From contig CAZXYZ010000010.1 of the NCBI GenBank assembly GCA_964645045.1, positions 1 through 64,000 of the forward strand: a stretch of DNA of 64,000 nt, given 5' to 3'. A model generated the notes under the pieces. It was given only the letters and a program-made list of their open reading frames with translations. It was not told the DNA's origin and did not search any database. Of this stretch, positions 8,977 through 17,065 are shown one piece after another. The first letter of the stretch is position 1. The number at the start of each line of letters is the position of its first letter. The stretch comes from Anammoximicrobium sp964645045. GTDB lineage: Bacteria > Planctomycetota > Planctomycetia > Pirellulales > Pirellulaceae. A program made the translations under genes and the position numbers.

Positions 8977-10158
8977 CTACAGCAGATCCTCGATCCGCTC
9001 GTAGTTCTTGGCGTCCAGCAGGTTTTCGTTGTACGGCACCTGCCCGCCGGCGGCATCGCGGATGTCGCGGTCGATGTAGTGTTCGTTGTGCGGCTTGAAG
9101 CCGGGGATCGTCAGCACGTTGACGAACACGTCCAGGCCGCGGTGGCCGGTCCCGGGTGGGATGTAGATGAACATTCCGGGTTCGAGTGCATGCTGCTCGT
9201 ATCGGCGCAGATCCCGCAGGTCGGGGAACGTGAGCAGCGAAGCTGTTCGTCCCCACGTGTTCAGTTGGTAGGCCTGCGGATCGAGGACCAGGTACATCTC
9301 GCGTTGCGGAATGCCGCCGGAAGCGCCGATTCCGCGAGGCGGGTGAAAATGGGCCGGCGAGGTCTCCTGGGGGATGTTCACCACGTGGCTGTTGACCCAG
9401 TTCAGCCCGTCCTCCGTCTCGCCCGGGTAGTTGTAGTGCCAGGTCAGCGGCAGACGCCGGAAGGGATCGAAGTCCGGATTGCAGCCGCCGGCCGTGTCGG
9501 CCAGGAACCGCAGCCGCCGGGCGGCCGTCACGTGACTGGTCCGCCGATTCACGTTTTCCATCGCCAAACAGACGAATCGGCCGCGGACGCGAAGGGACTC
9601 GTCGCCGCTGACGATCATTTGATCCCCTTCCAGCAACGGCTCGAAGCTGTCGACTCGCTTGGTCGAATAGCCGTGCTGGCGATATCGTTGAAACAGCGCG
9701 CCGAGCGTCGTTTCGACTTCGCCGTCGCTCGACCAAGGCCGGGCGACGTGGTCGAGTTTCCAGAGTTCGCCGGCGTAGTCGCCGACGAATGCCGCGTCTC
9801 GCCAACGGCGGAGAATCGCATCGACCGGGACGAGGGCGGCGGGCGAAATCGCGGACCGGCTCGCCTGCAGCCGCCGCAACGTGTCGGCCCACATCGGATC
9901 GATCGGGTCGGCCTCGTACTCGCCGGGCAACCGCTGCCCGTCGCCCTCTTGCGTGCGATATCCCCGGGGCAGGAAGACTTCGCCTTGTCCCCGGTAGAGC
10001 CAAAAGACGCGCATGCCGCCGTGCTCGGATCGCAATTCGCACGGGCCATCCACCTCGACCTGCGTCAGCCGCAGCCCGGGGTTGTCGTCCTCGAAGAATG
10101 CCCGCATCTCGGCAAACGGTCTTTCGTCGTCCAGATGGGCGACCCGTACTTGGCCCAT
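8977..10158 (-). CDS. Cupin-fold hypothetical protein
   Basis: A 393-residue cytosolic protein. The C-terminal half carries a cupin metal site: HFHPP (near 275), REMYLVL (near 290) and TGHRGLDVF (near 350), giving the usual His-x-His, Glu and His ligands. The N-terminal half is unrecognised. Ribosome site AAGGGG is 6 nt upstream of the start and overlaps the stop of the preceding gene, only 10 bp away, so it is translated as the last gene of a three-gene operon with the DUF6807 and isomerase genes. A role in sugar metabolism, such as an isomerase or lyase step, is inferred from the operon. Confidence 0.75.
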   Translation of the reverse strand: MGQVRVAHLDDERPFAEMRAFFEDDNPGLRLTQVEVDGPCELRSEHGGMRVFWLYRGQGEVFLPRGYRTQEGDGQRLPGEYEADPIDPMWADTLRRLQASRSAISPAALVPVDAILRRWRDAAFVGDYAGELWKLDHVARPWSSDGEVETTLGALFQRYRQHGYSTKRVDSFEPLLEGDQMIVSGDESLRVRGRFVCLAMENVNRRTSHVTAARRLRFLADTAGGCNPDFDPFRRLPLTWHYNYPGETEDGLNWVNSHVVNIPQETSPAHFHPPRGIGASGGIPQREMYLVLDPQAYQLNTWGRTASLLTFPDLRDLRRYEQHALEPGMFIYIPPGTGHRGLDVFVNVLTIPGFKPHNEHYIDRDIRDAAGGQVPYNENLLDAKNYERIEDLL

Positions 10159-10168
10159 GATCGCCCCT

Positions 10169-11215
10169 TCACAGCTGGCCCGCCGCGTACTGCTGGTACC
10201 GTTCCGCCACGCGGCCGGTGGTCACGTCGCCGGTGTGGATCAGCAGGCCGATCCGCTGGCTCAAGGAATCGCCCTTCTTGAGCACGAACGGTTTGCCGCT
10301 CTGATCGTCGGAGCGGCGGGGGCCGAAGGTGCCGTAGTCGCGCGTGAAGAACTTGGGCGGCGGAGCCTGGGGGTCGCTGAAGATGGCCAAGCCCTCGGTG
10401 ACGCCGTCGACGGCCGCCGAGTAGTCCGCCCAGCGGGCGACCTTCAGGCACGTGTCCGCGCCGTTGATTTGGCCTTCCGAGTTAGTAATCGTGCCGGTCC
10501 CTTTCTCCTTCACGGTCTGGTCCTTGCCATTTTCCCCGGCGCCCTTTTCGATTCGCGTCCGCTCGACCGCAAACTGCGGATGCATCCGCACGTAAGGCCA
10601 GGCATAGTGCGCCTGGTCGCTGCGGAACGTCACGTCGCCGTAGGCGGCGGTCACCGTGAACTTGCAGTCCAGGAAGTATTCACCGCCGCCCAGAGGGACC
10701 ACGCGCATCCGGCGCACCTCGTCCATCACGGGGACTTGGCCCAGGTTGGCTTCCCACAGCAGCTGCATCTCCAGGTTCGCCTGGCCGTCCTTGACTTCCT
10801 CCGCCAAAAATTTCACGTGGCGGATCCGATCGCGATAGGCAGATTTAGGGTCTTTCTTGTCGACCTGGCTGTACAACGGCTGGTAGAAGGATACCGTCGG
10901 CTGACCTTCCAGTTGCACCGTGTCGCCAAACCAGACCGAGCGGTGATGCGGGTACGGATCGGTCTTCTGGATCGTGAGCAACTTGCCGGAAGGGCTCTGC
11001 ACGGGATACAGGTGCGGCATGTCCACGTGGCCGTATTGATAGACGAACGCTTCGCGGCCGCCGAGCAGCACCTGCAACGTTCCCTGGTTGTCGTCGCGTT
11101 TCAGGGCGATGGGTGCCGCATCGGCCGAGGCCGAGGAATCGGCCGCCGGCAGCGCGAGGGAGCCGGTCAGCAGGATCGACAGGGCCAAGGGGCCAACGAG
11201 GGAAAGGGTTCTCAT
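10169..11215 (-). CDS. DUF6807 (PmoA family) secreted protein
   Basis: A 348-residue protein with a signal peptide (MRTLSLVGPLALSILLTGSL, cleavage near LALPAAD). The family signature is the run of aromatic and His residues in YGHVDMPHLYPVQSPSGK and DPYPHHRSVWFG near residues 60-95. Proteins of this type are abundant next to sugar isomerase and oxidoreductase genes in planctomycetes; the older name PmoA does not imply methane oxidation. Strong ribosome site GGGAG upstream. It lies between an epimerase gene (27 bp) and a cupin gene (10 bp). Biochemical function is not established. Confidence 0.88.
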   Translation of the reverse strand: MRTLSLVGPLALSILLTGSLALPAADSSASADAAPIALKRDDNQGTLQVLLGGREAFVYQYGHVDMPHLYPVQSPSGKLLTIQKTDPYPHHRSVWFGDTVQLEGQPTVSFYQPLYSQVDKKDPKSAYRDRIRHVKFLAEEVKDGQANLEMQLLWEANLGQVPVMDEVRRMRVVPLGGGEYFLDCKFTVTAAYGDVTFRSDQAHYAWPYVRMHPQFAVERTRIEKGAGENGKDQTVKEKGTGTITNSEGQINGADTCLKVARWADYSAAVDGVTEGLAIFSDPQAPPPKFFTRDYGTFGPRRSDDQSGKPFVLKKGDSLSQRIGLLIHTGDVTTGRVAERYQQYAAGQL

Positions 11216-11242
11216 GGGGTTGCTCCCGGGTAAGACTTCTGG

Positions 11243-12073
11243 CTACGAGTTGACGATCTTGCGCAGGTGCTCGATACTGCGGGCAGCCTGATCCAGGGTG
11301 CCGCACTCGACGCTCAAGACAATATCTTGCGGGATGGACCGGAGGATGGCAACCACCTGCTCCCAGTCGATGACCCCGTCGCCGCAGGCGCAGCCGACCG
11401 CCGTCCCCATGACTTTGCCGCGTTCGGCATCCGATTGTTCGATCGAGATGTCTTTGGCATGCATGTGAACCAGGCGATGCTTGATCCGCTGCAGCCAGGC
11501 GATCGGGTCCTCGCCCCCGAGGTACGCGTTGCCCGTGTCGAAATTGGCGCCGATCAGCGGCGAATCGACCAGGTTCAGGATGCGGTCGTACTTGGCCGGG
11601 ATCAGGGAATAGGTTTGATGCATCTCCAGGCCGAGCTTGATGCCGCGCGGGGCGCAAACCTTGGAGGCTTCCATGATCGAGTAGCGGATCAGCACGAAGT
11701 CTTCCTCTTCGGTCGTCCACGGCTGCTTGTGCCCTTCGTGCGTATTGATGACCGGAGCCCCGCATTCCGCCGCATAGCGGGCCGCCTGCTTCAGGTACTC
11801 GACGGCGATCTCCGGCTTGGACAGCTGGCTGTGGGACGACAGGGCGGACAGCTTCAAGCCGTACTGCTCGCACGCCTGGCGAATCCGCAGCGGGTCGTCG
11901 AGCATCGATACGCTGTGAAAATAACGGGCTTCGCTCAATAGCTCGCGCCCCCAGTGGACCATCGGTTCAATATACTCGTAACCGAGTTCCGCGGCGAATT
12001 GTACGCCCCACTCGAACGACTTGTGCGACGTCCGCACCGCTTCCAGATTCAGGCCAATCCCGACTTTTCCCAT
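11243..12073 (-). CDS. Sugar phosphate isomerase/epimerase (TIM barrel)
   Basis: A 276-residue AP-endonuclease-2-fold enzyme. Metal-ligand positions expected for this family are visible: Glu in YEYIEPMVHW (near 36), Glu in GLEMHQTY (near 148), Asp in GANFDTGNAY (near 180), His in HMHAKDIS (near 205) and Glu in LSVECGTL (near 250). Strong ribosome site CGGAGGAAATC before the ATG. It is the first gene of the minus-strand operon with DUF6807 and cupin genes. It probably isomerises a ketose or inosose; the exact sugar is not readable. Confidence 0.88.
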   Translation of the reverse strand: MGKVGIGLNLEAVRTSHKSFEWGVQFAAELGYEYIEPMVHWGRELLSEARYFHSVSMLDDPLRIRQACEQYGLKLSALSSHSQLSKPEIAVEYLKQAARYAAECGAPVINTHEGHKQPWTTEEEDFVLIRYSIMEASKVCAPRGIKLGLEMHQTYSLIPAKYDRILNLVDSPLIGANFDTGNAYLGGEDPIAWLQRIKHRLVHMHAKDISIEQSDAERGKVMGTAVGCACGDGVIDWEQVVAILRSIPQDIVLSVECGTLDQAARSIEHLRKIVNS

Positions 12074-12241
12074 GATTTCCTCCGTTGGTGTTTTTCTCGT
12101 GGCAGGCCGCTGGCTGCGGACGCCAAGGCCCTTATGATGGCGAACCGGCGGCGGGATTCAACTGCTCTTTGATGCAAAGCAGCGGATTTATACGGCCCAT
12201 CCCTGTGGTGTCGGTCTGGTGAAGGGCGATGACGGCTCGTA

Positions 12242-12263
12242 GCATGGCTCTCCAGAGCCGTGC
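12242..12263. repeat. Short palindrome in 12074-12441 gap
   Basis: Arms gcatggctct and agagccgtgc flank a 2-nt loop, followed by cggttttc. It resembles a widespread planctomycete intergenic palindrome. The surrounding 368-bp gap separates divergent genes and otherwise holds one promoter candidate at 12343-12370. Confidence 0.5.
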
Positions 12264-12342
12264 CGGTTTTCTTACGATGCAAAGCCTAGCGATCGACGCC
12301 CTCATTGGAATCACCCCAGCCATACCAGTTTGCGCAGCCTGC

Positions 12343-12370
12343 TTGATTTGCCCATGAGTCCTGGTATGCT
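12343..12370 (+). promoter_or_regulatory. Candidate sigma-70 promoter for the TIGR03000 gene
   Basis: TTGATT (12343-12348), a 16-nt spacer and TATGCT (12365-12370), about 70 nt before the start codon at 12442. Four or more matches in each hexamer; unproven. Confidence 0.35.
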
Positions 12371-12441
12371 CAAAGGGTCAGTGACTCGGTTTGTCCGGCA
12401 CTTGGTACGACTACTTTTTTGTCATGTGGAGGGTTCAATCC

Positions 12442-13257
12442 ATGTTTCGACCTGCTTGGAAGAAGTTCCTGTTGGTGGCCGCCTTGATGGTGGCCGGTGT
12501 GACGCTTTCGGCCGATTCGGCTCAGGCTGGCTGGTGGCACAGGCACGCTGTCTATGGCGGCTGGTATGGCTACGGCTACTATCCCGCCTATGTGTACGCA
12601 CCTGTGTATTACAGCCCTTGTGTCACCGGTTGCGGCTGGTCTTGGCGCAGTTCGTGCTGGTCCTCCTGTTACTCCAGCTGCTGCAACCCGTGTTGCACCC
12701 CCTGGTACGGTTCGTACGGCGTGGTGAGCGACTGCTGCGACTCCGTCGTAGTTGAATCGAAGGGGGAGGCAGAGGCGTCACCGACGCCAGCCCCACCCGC
12801 CGCGGAGGAACCGGCACCAGCGGCGCCAGCCCCGGAACCGGCGTCGGTCTTGCCGACACCCCCCGAACCCAAGGTGGTGCCTTCGGCCCCCGACGTGAAC
12901 TTGCCGGCGCTCCCGGACATGCCGGCGCTGCCGCCTGCTCCCGGCGCTGCCGCGAAGCCCACTGCCGGACGCCGCTTGCCGCCGGACGCTGCGCAGTTGA
13001 CCGTCGTGGTGCCGGAGGATGCCCAAGTGTACGTGAACGGCATGCTCACCAAGACCCCCGGCACGCTGCGCCACTTTGTCTCGTACGGCCTGAAGCCGGG
13101 CTACCACTACACGTATGAAGTCCGGGCGCTGGTGACTCGTGACGGCGAAACGCTCAGCGACGTGCAAGTCGTGCGCGTCCGCGTCGGCGAGGCACGCGAC
13201 CTGGCATTTGACTTCGCCGCCCGCCCCGACACGGTGATTGCTGCTCTACTGCCTTGA
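12442..13257 (+). CDS. TIGR03000-domain secreted protein
   Basis: A 271-residue exported protein. Order: signal peptide (ending ADSAQAG, about 28), a Tyr/Gly/Trp-rich stretch (GGWYGYGYYPAY), a Cys-rich segment with eleven Cys in about 60 residues (40-100), a Pro/Ala linker (115-175) and the C-terminal TIGR03000 domain (about 185-265, AQLTVVVPEDAQVYVNG to ARDLAFDF). TIGR03000 is largely restricted to planctomycetes. Ribosome site GGAGG lies 12 nt upstream of the start. Function unknown; the layout suggests a surface or periplasmic structural protein with disulphide-rich head. Confidence 0.88.
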   Translation: MFRPAWKKFLLVAALMVAGVTLSADSAQAGWWHRHAVYGGWYGYGYYPAYVYAPVYYSPCVTGCGWSWRSSCWSSCYSSCCNPCCTPWYGSYGVVSDCCDSVVVESKGEAEASPTPAPPAAEEPAPAAPAPEPASVLPTPPEPKVVPSAPDVNLPALPDMPALPPAPGAAAKPTAGRRLPPDAAQLTVVVPEDAQVYVNGMLTKTPGTLRHFVSYGLKPGYHYTYEVRALVTRDGETLSDVQVVRVRVGEARDLAFDFAARPDTVIAALLP

Positions 13258-13342
13258 TGTGGCAATTCTCGCTCGGGTTCGCAGGGGGCTCGCGCGCCTT
13301 GCCGTTGCACCGCAGTTGACGATGGTACAACTCGCACCCTTC

Positions 13343-13376
13343 CTTTCCCGCCCGCCGCAGACAGCGGGCGGGAAAG
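13343..13376. terminator. GC-rich hairpin after TIGR03000 gene
   Basis: Perfect 13-bp arms ctttcccgcccgc (13343-13355) and gcgggcgggaaag (13364-13376) with an 8-nt loop, 85 nt downstream of the stop codon. No T-run. Similar cccgcccgc arms recur at 32248-32303, so it may belong to a dispersed repeat family. Confidence 0.5.
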
Positions 13377-13438
13377 AGGGCACGATCGTCGGCTTTGAGT
13401 GCTAGCAAACTTTCTTGGCGAATTCCTCGCACCTTGCG

Positions 13439-13466
13439 TTGGCCAACGCGGTGACCGTGTTATATT
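13439..13466 (+). promoter_or_regulatory. Candidate promoter for the alpha-CTD gene
   Basis: TTGGCC (13439-13444), 16-nt spacer, TATATT (13461-13466). It would give a leader of about 90 nt before the start at 13560. Confidence 0.4.
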
Positions 13467-13559
13467 AATCGCCGTCGTATGCGAGGCGAGCGGGCCGGAT
13501 CTGCCGGCCCGATTGGCCCGCGTTCCATTCCGGAGGATCTATTAAAGGGGACGGAGCCC

Positions 13560-13835
13560 ATGGCCCGAACGCGCATTCCGTTGAGCAAAGCCGAAGAGAA
13601 AGCCCGGATTCTGCGAGAACGTTTGGAGATGAGCACAGCCGAAATCGGCTTGACCGTGCGCACGACCAACTGCTTGGAAGAACGCGGCATCTTCACGGTT
13701 CGCGACCTGCTGAACTGCACGCCCGAAGATCTGCTGGGCATCTCGAATTTTGGCGAGAAGACGCTGGAGGAAGTCTACGAGGCGCTCGAGGAATTCGGCT
13801 TCGCCCGCCAACGCAGTCAGCCCGTTGGCGTGTGA
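13560..13835 (+). CDS. Stand-alone RNA polymerase alpha C-terminal-domain protein
   Basis: A 91-residue protein whose residues 25-85 match the alpha-CTD fold: LTVRTTNCLEERGIFTVRDL followed by LLNCTPEDLLGISNFGEKTLEEV, with the two helix-hairpin-helix turns and the conserved N-x-G-x-K-S/T-like NFGEKT. It lacks the alpha N-terminal dimerisation domain, so it is not rpoA. ATG at 13560 has CGGAG a few bases upstream; an upstream in-frame ATG at 13479 would add 27 residues without family similarity. It could bind UP elements or regulators in trans. It lies just upstream of the beta-helix gene. Confidence 0.8.
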   Translation: MARTRIPLSKAEEKARILRERLEMSTAEIGLTVRTTNCLEERGIFTVRDLLNCTPEDLLGISNFGEKTLEEVYEALEEFGFARQRSQPVGV

Positions 13836-13886
13836 TGGAGCGTTGCCATCGGCATGGAGCAGGCCGCAGGAAATCGAGGATCAGCG

Positions 13887-16217
13887 ATGGCTTGGCGTGG
13901 CCTGGCCAAGAGGCACGTCGTCCTTGGCATACTGCGGTTGCTGGTCATCGGCGCCGTGGCCGCGTCGGACGTGGGTGCCCGTGGAGCAGACGCCCCGGAC
14001 AGCTACCTGCGTTACGCGCATCCCACCATCCGGGAGCCGTTTGTCGATTTGATCGATCTGGCCGTCCCGACGGAGTTAGAGGACCAGCCTCTGGCCGCCC
14101 TCGGATACGTGGACGTGACCAAGGGGCCGTTTCGCGCCGATCCGACGGGAACGCAGGACTCCACCCGGGCGATCCAAGCGGCCGTCGTGTTCGCGCGGGA
14201 TCACCAGATGGCCTGCTTTTTTCCGGCGGGCACCTTTCAGCTCTCGGACACGTTGAGTTGTACGCAGCAGCTCTACCAACGGGCCAACAGCCGGGTCTTT
14301 GGCGGCAACCGGTTTCCAAACGTGCTCGTGGGATCGCGCGCGGCGGGGCAGCGGCCGCGGCTTGTCCTCGCCCCGCGGGCGGCCGGTTTCGCCGACCCCA
14401 CCAAACCCAAGATCTTCGTCCACTTTTGGTCGCGCGGATATCGGAATCCCACCACAGCGGACCGCGTGACCGACGGCCTGCCGCCGGACGTGGAACAGCC
14501 CAACATCGGCATGAACCAGATGCTGGTCAACCTGGACGTCGTCATCGGCGAGGGCAACCCGGGCGCCATCGCGGTGCGGCACCAGGCCGCGGAAGGTTCG
14601 GCCATCGAGGACTGTACGATCGACGCGACGCACGGACTGACCGGCATCCGGGGCGGCATCGGCTCCGGGGGAAGCAGCGCGGGCGTAACCGTGATCGGCG
14701 GCCGCGTGGGATTGGATTTCACCGGCTACATGTCGGGCACGCAACCCACGCCGGTCATCACCGGCTTTACCCTTCGCGGGCAGACCGAAGCGGCGATCCG
14801 CAGCACGAGCCGGCAGACACTGGTGGCCGCCGGGTTGAAGATCGTCGCCGACCGCTGCGCAGGTCCCCTGATTCAGGTCGGCCGGGGTCTGGCTGCCAAT
14901 CATGGCACGCTGACAATCGTGGATAGCGAGATCGAGTTCAGCAGCACGGCCCTCGCCCAGTCCGAACGCGTGGTCGTGGACTCGGACCGAGGCGTGTACC
15001 TGGACAACGTCTATGTGCGTGGCGCGACCAAGGTGCTGATCGATCCGGAATTGAAGACGGAACTCGCCGGCAATCCGCAAGGCTGGCTGCACGTGCGCCA
15101 ATTCGCCGCCCCGAGCAGCCCGCGCGAGAACCAGGGACACGCTTACCGCTACCCGGTTTACGTCGACGGCCGGCAGGTGGAAAGAGTGAGCGATGTAGCC
15201 CCGGATCAAACACCGCCCGCCGGGCTGCAGACGCAACACCTGTGGTCGCCGCAATTCCCCGGCTTCGAGTCGCCCGGCGCGGCCGACGTCAAGGAACCGC
15301 CCTATCGGGCTCGGGGCGACGGCCGCACCGACGACACGGCGGCGATCCAGCGCGCCATCGATAACCAGGAGATTGTGTTCCTGCCGAAAGGCTGTTACCT
15401 GCTGACGCGGACCCTGGAGTTGCAGCCCCACACCAAGCTGATCGGGGTCGGGCAGACCATGTCGCTGCTGGTGCCTGGCGCGGCGGGCCAGTTCGCCGAC
15501 GCCGACCAGCCGGTCCCGCTGGTGCGCACAGCCGACGCCGCCGACGCCGAAACGGTGCTCGCCTTCCTTGGCTTCTACACGCCGTCGAATGTTCCGGGAG
15601 CCCAGTCACTCCATTGGCGCAGCGGCGGGCGTTCGATCTTCCGCGGGGTGGAGATCCATGGCCGGTCAGATGTGGCGCCGGCGCCCGTGATCATCAGCGG
15701 CCACGGTAGCGGCAACTGGTACAATTTCCGCGACGGCAGCGCCCGGCTGCTCGTCGACCACGCGCAAGGGCCGCTGCACTTCTATCAATTCAGCGTCCAG
15801 CAGGTGACCAGCGAACTCCGCGGCGCGCGGCACGTCAGCTTCTTCGGGACCAAGTACGAGGGCAACAATCCGATGCTGACCGTCCGCGACAGCGACCACA
15901 TCCGCCTGTTCGGCCACGGCGGCAATGCCAAAGCCCGCGCGGACGCGTCGCTGTTTGTTTTTGAGCGGACTACGAACTTCCTGTTTGCCAACGGCGTCGA
16001 TGGCCCGACGAAGATCGGCACCAAGACCCTCAGCCACCGGGAAGGCAGCACCGACCCGCGTTACTGGCACATGCTGATCGATCGCCCGGACGACAACGCC
16101 GAACTGAAGCTCCCGCCGCTCGAACGCCCCGTGCTGTATCAGCGCGGCTCGCCAAGCAGCCCCAGTCGCCCGGATCAGGGAACTCAGGGCGATCAACAAC
16201 AGCCGTCCAGCGGTTGA
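13887..16217 (+). CDS. Secreted beta-helix protein (pectate-lyase-3-like, duplicated)
   Basis: A 776-residue exported protein with a signal peptide (hydrophobic VVLGILRLLVIGAVAASDVG). It contains two copies of the GH28/pectate-lyase-superfamily opening motif: PFRADPTGTQDSTRAIQAAV (near 75) and YRARGDGRTDDTAAIQRAID (near 475), each followed by long beta-helix repeats (LNLDVVIGEGNPGAIAV, VSFFGTKYEGNNPML). The start at 13887 has GAGGA 6-10 nt upstream. Such proteins bind or cleave acidic polysaccharides; catalytic residues cannot be assigned. It follows the alpha-CTD gene by 51 nt. Confidence 0.85.
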   Translation: MAWRGLAKRHVVLGILRLLVIGAVAASDVGARGADAPDSYLRYAHPTIREPFVDLIDLAVPTELEDQPLAALGYVDVTKGPFRADPTGTQDSTRAIQAAVVFARDHQMACFFPAGTFQLSDTLSCTQQLYQRANSRVFGGNRFPNVLVGSRAAGQRPRLVLAPRAAGFADPTKPKIFVHFWSRGYRNPTTADRVTDGLPPDVEQPNIGMNQMLVNLDVVIGEGNPGAIAVRHQAAEGSAIEDCTIDATHGLTGIRGGIGSGGSSAGVTVIGGRVGLDFTGYMSGTQPTPVITGFTLRGQTEAAIRSTSRQTLVAAGLKIVADRCAGPLIQVGRGLAANHGTLTIVDSEIEFSSTALAQSERVVVDSDRGVYLDNVYVRGATKVLIDPELKTELAGNPQGWLHVRQFAAPSSPRENQGHAYRYPVYVDGRQVERVSDVAPDQTPPAGLQTQHLWSPQFPGFESPGAADVKEPPYRARGDGRTDDTAAIQRAIDNQEIVFLPKGCYLLTRTLELQPHTKLIGVGQTMSLLVPGAAGQFADADQPVPLVRTADAADAETVLAFLGFYTPSNVPGAQSLHWRSGGRSIFRGVEIHGRSDVAPAPVIISGHGSGNWYNFRDGSARLLVDHAQGPLHFYQFSVQQVTSELRGARHVSFFGTKYEGNNPMLTVRDSDHIRLFGHGGNAKARADASLFVFERTTNFLFANGVDGPTKIGTKTLSHREGSTDPRYWHMLIDRPDDNAELKLPPLERPVLYQRGSPSSPSRPDQGTQGDQQQPSSG

Positions 16218-16311
16218 CGTGGGCCGATGCGGCGGAGACGAATAACGAGTTGCCAAGGCCGGCCGCTGCGAACTGCGGATGCACAGCAGCCACGCGGCGA
16301 AAAGCGCACGC

Positions 16312-16378
16312 CGAAAAGAGGGCATTCTGCCTTTTGCTGGGTGCGCCCAGCGACCCGAAAAGTAGAATTTCTATTTCC
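16312..16378. repeat. Palindromic repeat, family 2, copy A
   Basis: An imperfect inverted repeat with core gcattctgccttttgctg and right arm gaaaagtagaattt. Five copies lie between 16.3 and 20.5 kb (also 18121, 19228, 19382, 20439). This copy's outer arms are degraded. It sits in the 271-bp gap before the toxin-antitoxin pair. Confidence 0.75.
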
Positions 16379-16488
16379 GATTGCTCGCGCGGCCCGGCAC
16401 GGCGCGATCGCAAATCAGAGCTTGAGTCCAAGCTCCGAGCGGTGTAAAGTCACGGTTGGTGACAAGGTGAGAAGCGGAGGCGAGACAC

Positions 16489-16716
16489 ATGCCGACCAGT
16501 ATTAAACAACTGACGTGCGAGATCGAGCTTCAGCCCGGCGAGAAGTTCCGCTTGCCTCCAGCGCTCGCGGACAGCGTCGGGCCCGGTCACTGGCTGGTCA
16601 CGCTCACGCCGCTTCCACCCACAGCGACGCGGGAACCAGTTCGCGATCACACGGCTTTTCTCAACAGTTACGTGGCGGAAGACGAAGGGCTGTATGATGA
16701 CTATCCAGCCCGGTGA
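16489..16716 (+). CDS. Putative antitoxin of a MazF-type pair
   Basis: A 75-residue protein (MPTSIKQLTCEIELQPGEKF start, acidic C-terminus ending EDEGLYDDYPAR). The family is not recognised. It is called antitoxin only because its end overlaps by 23 nt the start of a PemK/MazF-like toxin, and because its acidic Asp/Glu/Tyr-rich tail is the kind of segment that occupies a MazF active site. An AbrB-type fold is not evident. Confidence 0.55.
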   Translation: MPTSIKQLTCEIELQPGEKFRLPPALADSVGPGHWLVTLTPLPPTATREPVRDHTAFLNSYVAEDEGLYDDYPAR

Positions 16717-17023
16717 ATTCTGGGTCGCTGAAATCCGGTTCACGGACGGATTGGGGTCGAAGAAGCGTCCCATCCTGGTGCTTTGGCTCGACGGTTCTGA
16801 CGCCGTCATCGCCGCGGTGACCTCCGCCGCCGCGCGATCCACCACGGATGTTCCGCTGGCCGATTGGCGAGCAAGCGGACTGCGATGTGCATCGACCGTA
16901 CGCCTGTCGCGGTCGGACTGTCTGGAGCAAGGATTGTTGATTGGCCGAATCGGAACCATTTCGCTGAACGATGGTCAAACGGTCAAGCTGGCTTGGTCGA
17001 CTTATGTCCAACCCCAGTTCTGA
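16694..17023 (+). CDS. PemK/MazF-family toxin-like protein
   Basis: A 109-residue protein with the family start PGEFWVAEIRFTDGLGSKKR and PILVLWLDG (beta strands 1-3, with the conserved Arg-Pro after the basic loop), then VTSAAARSTTDVPL and a terminal LIGRIGTISLNDGQTVKLAW strand pair. MazF/PemK proteins are sequence-specific endoribonucleases. Either Met1 or Met2 (16697) could start it. Translational overlap with the preceding ORF supports a toxin-antitoxin operon. Activity is inferred from fold similarity only. Confidence 0.75.
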   Translation: MMTIQPGEFWVAEIRFTDGLGSKKRPILVLWLDGSDAVIAAVTSAAARSTTDVPLADWRASGLRCASTVRLSRSDCLEQGLLIGRIGTISLNDGQTVKLAWSTYVQPQF

Positions 17024-17065
17024 CCGGCCCTTTGAAGGACGCCGGATGCAATAAGGAATGTGCCC

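Noticed and set aside
8477..10042. A 521-codon minus-strand open frame spanning the cupin gene, TIR fragment and IS66
   Set aside because: Only its TIR segment (8947-8795) is meaningful; the rest is out of frame with the cupin gene and antisense to the transposase.
14076..15431. A 451-codon minus-strand frame opposite the beta-helix gene, and a similar 477-codon one at 22469-23902
   Set aside because: No motifs, biased composition, and strong coding evidence on the opposite strand.
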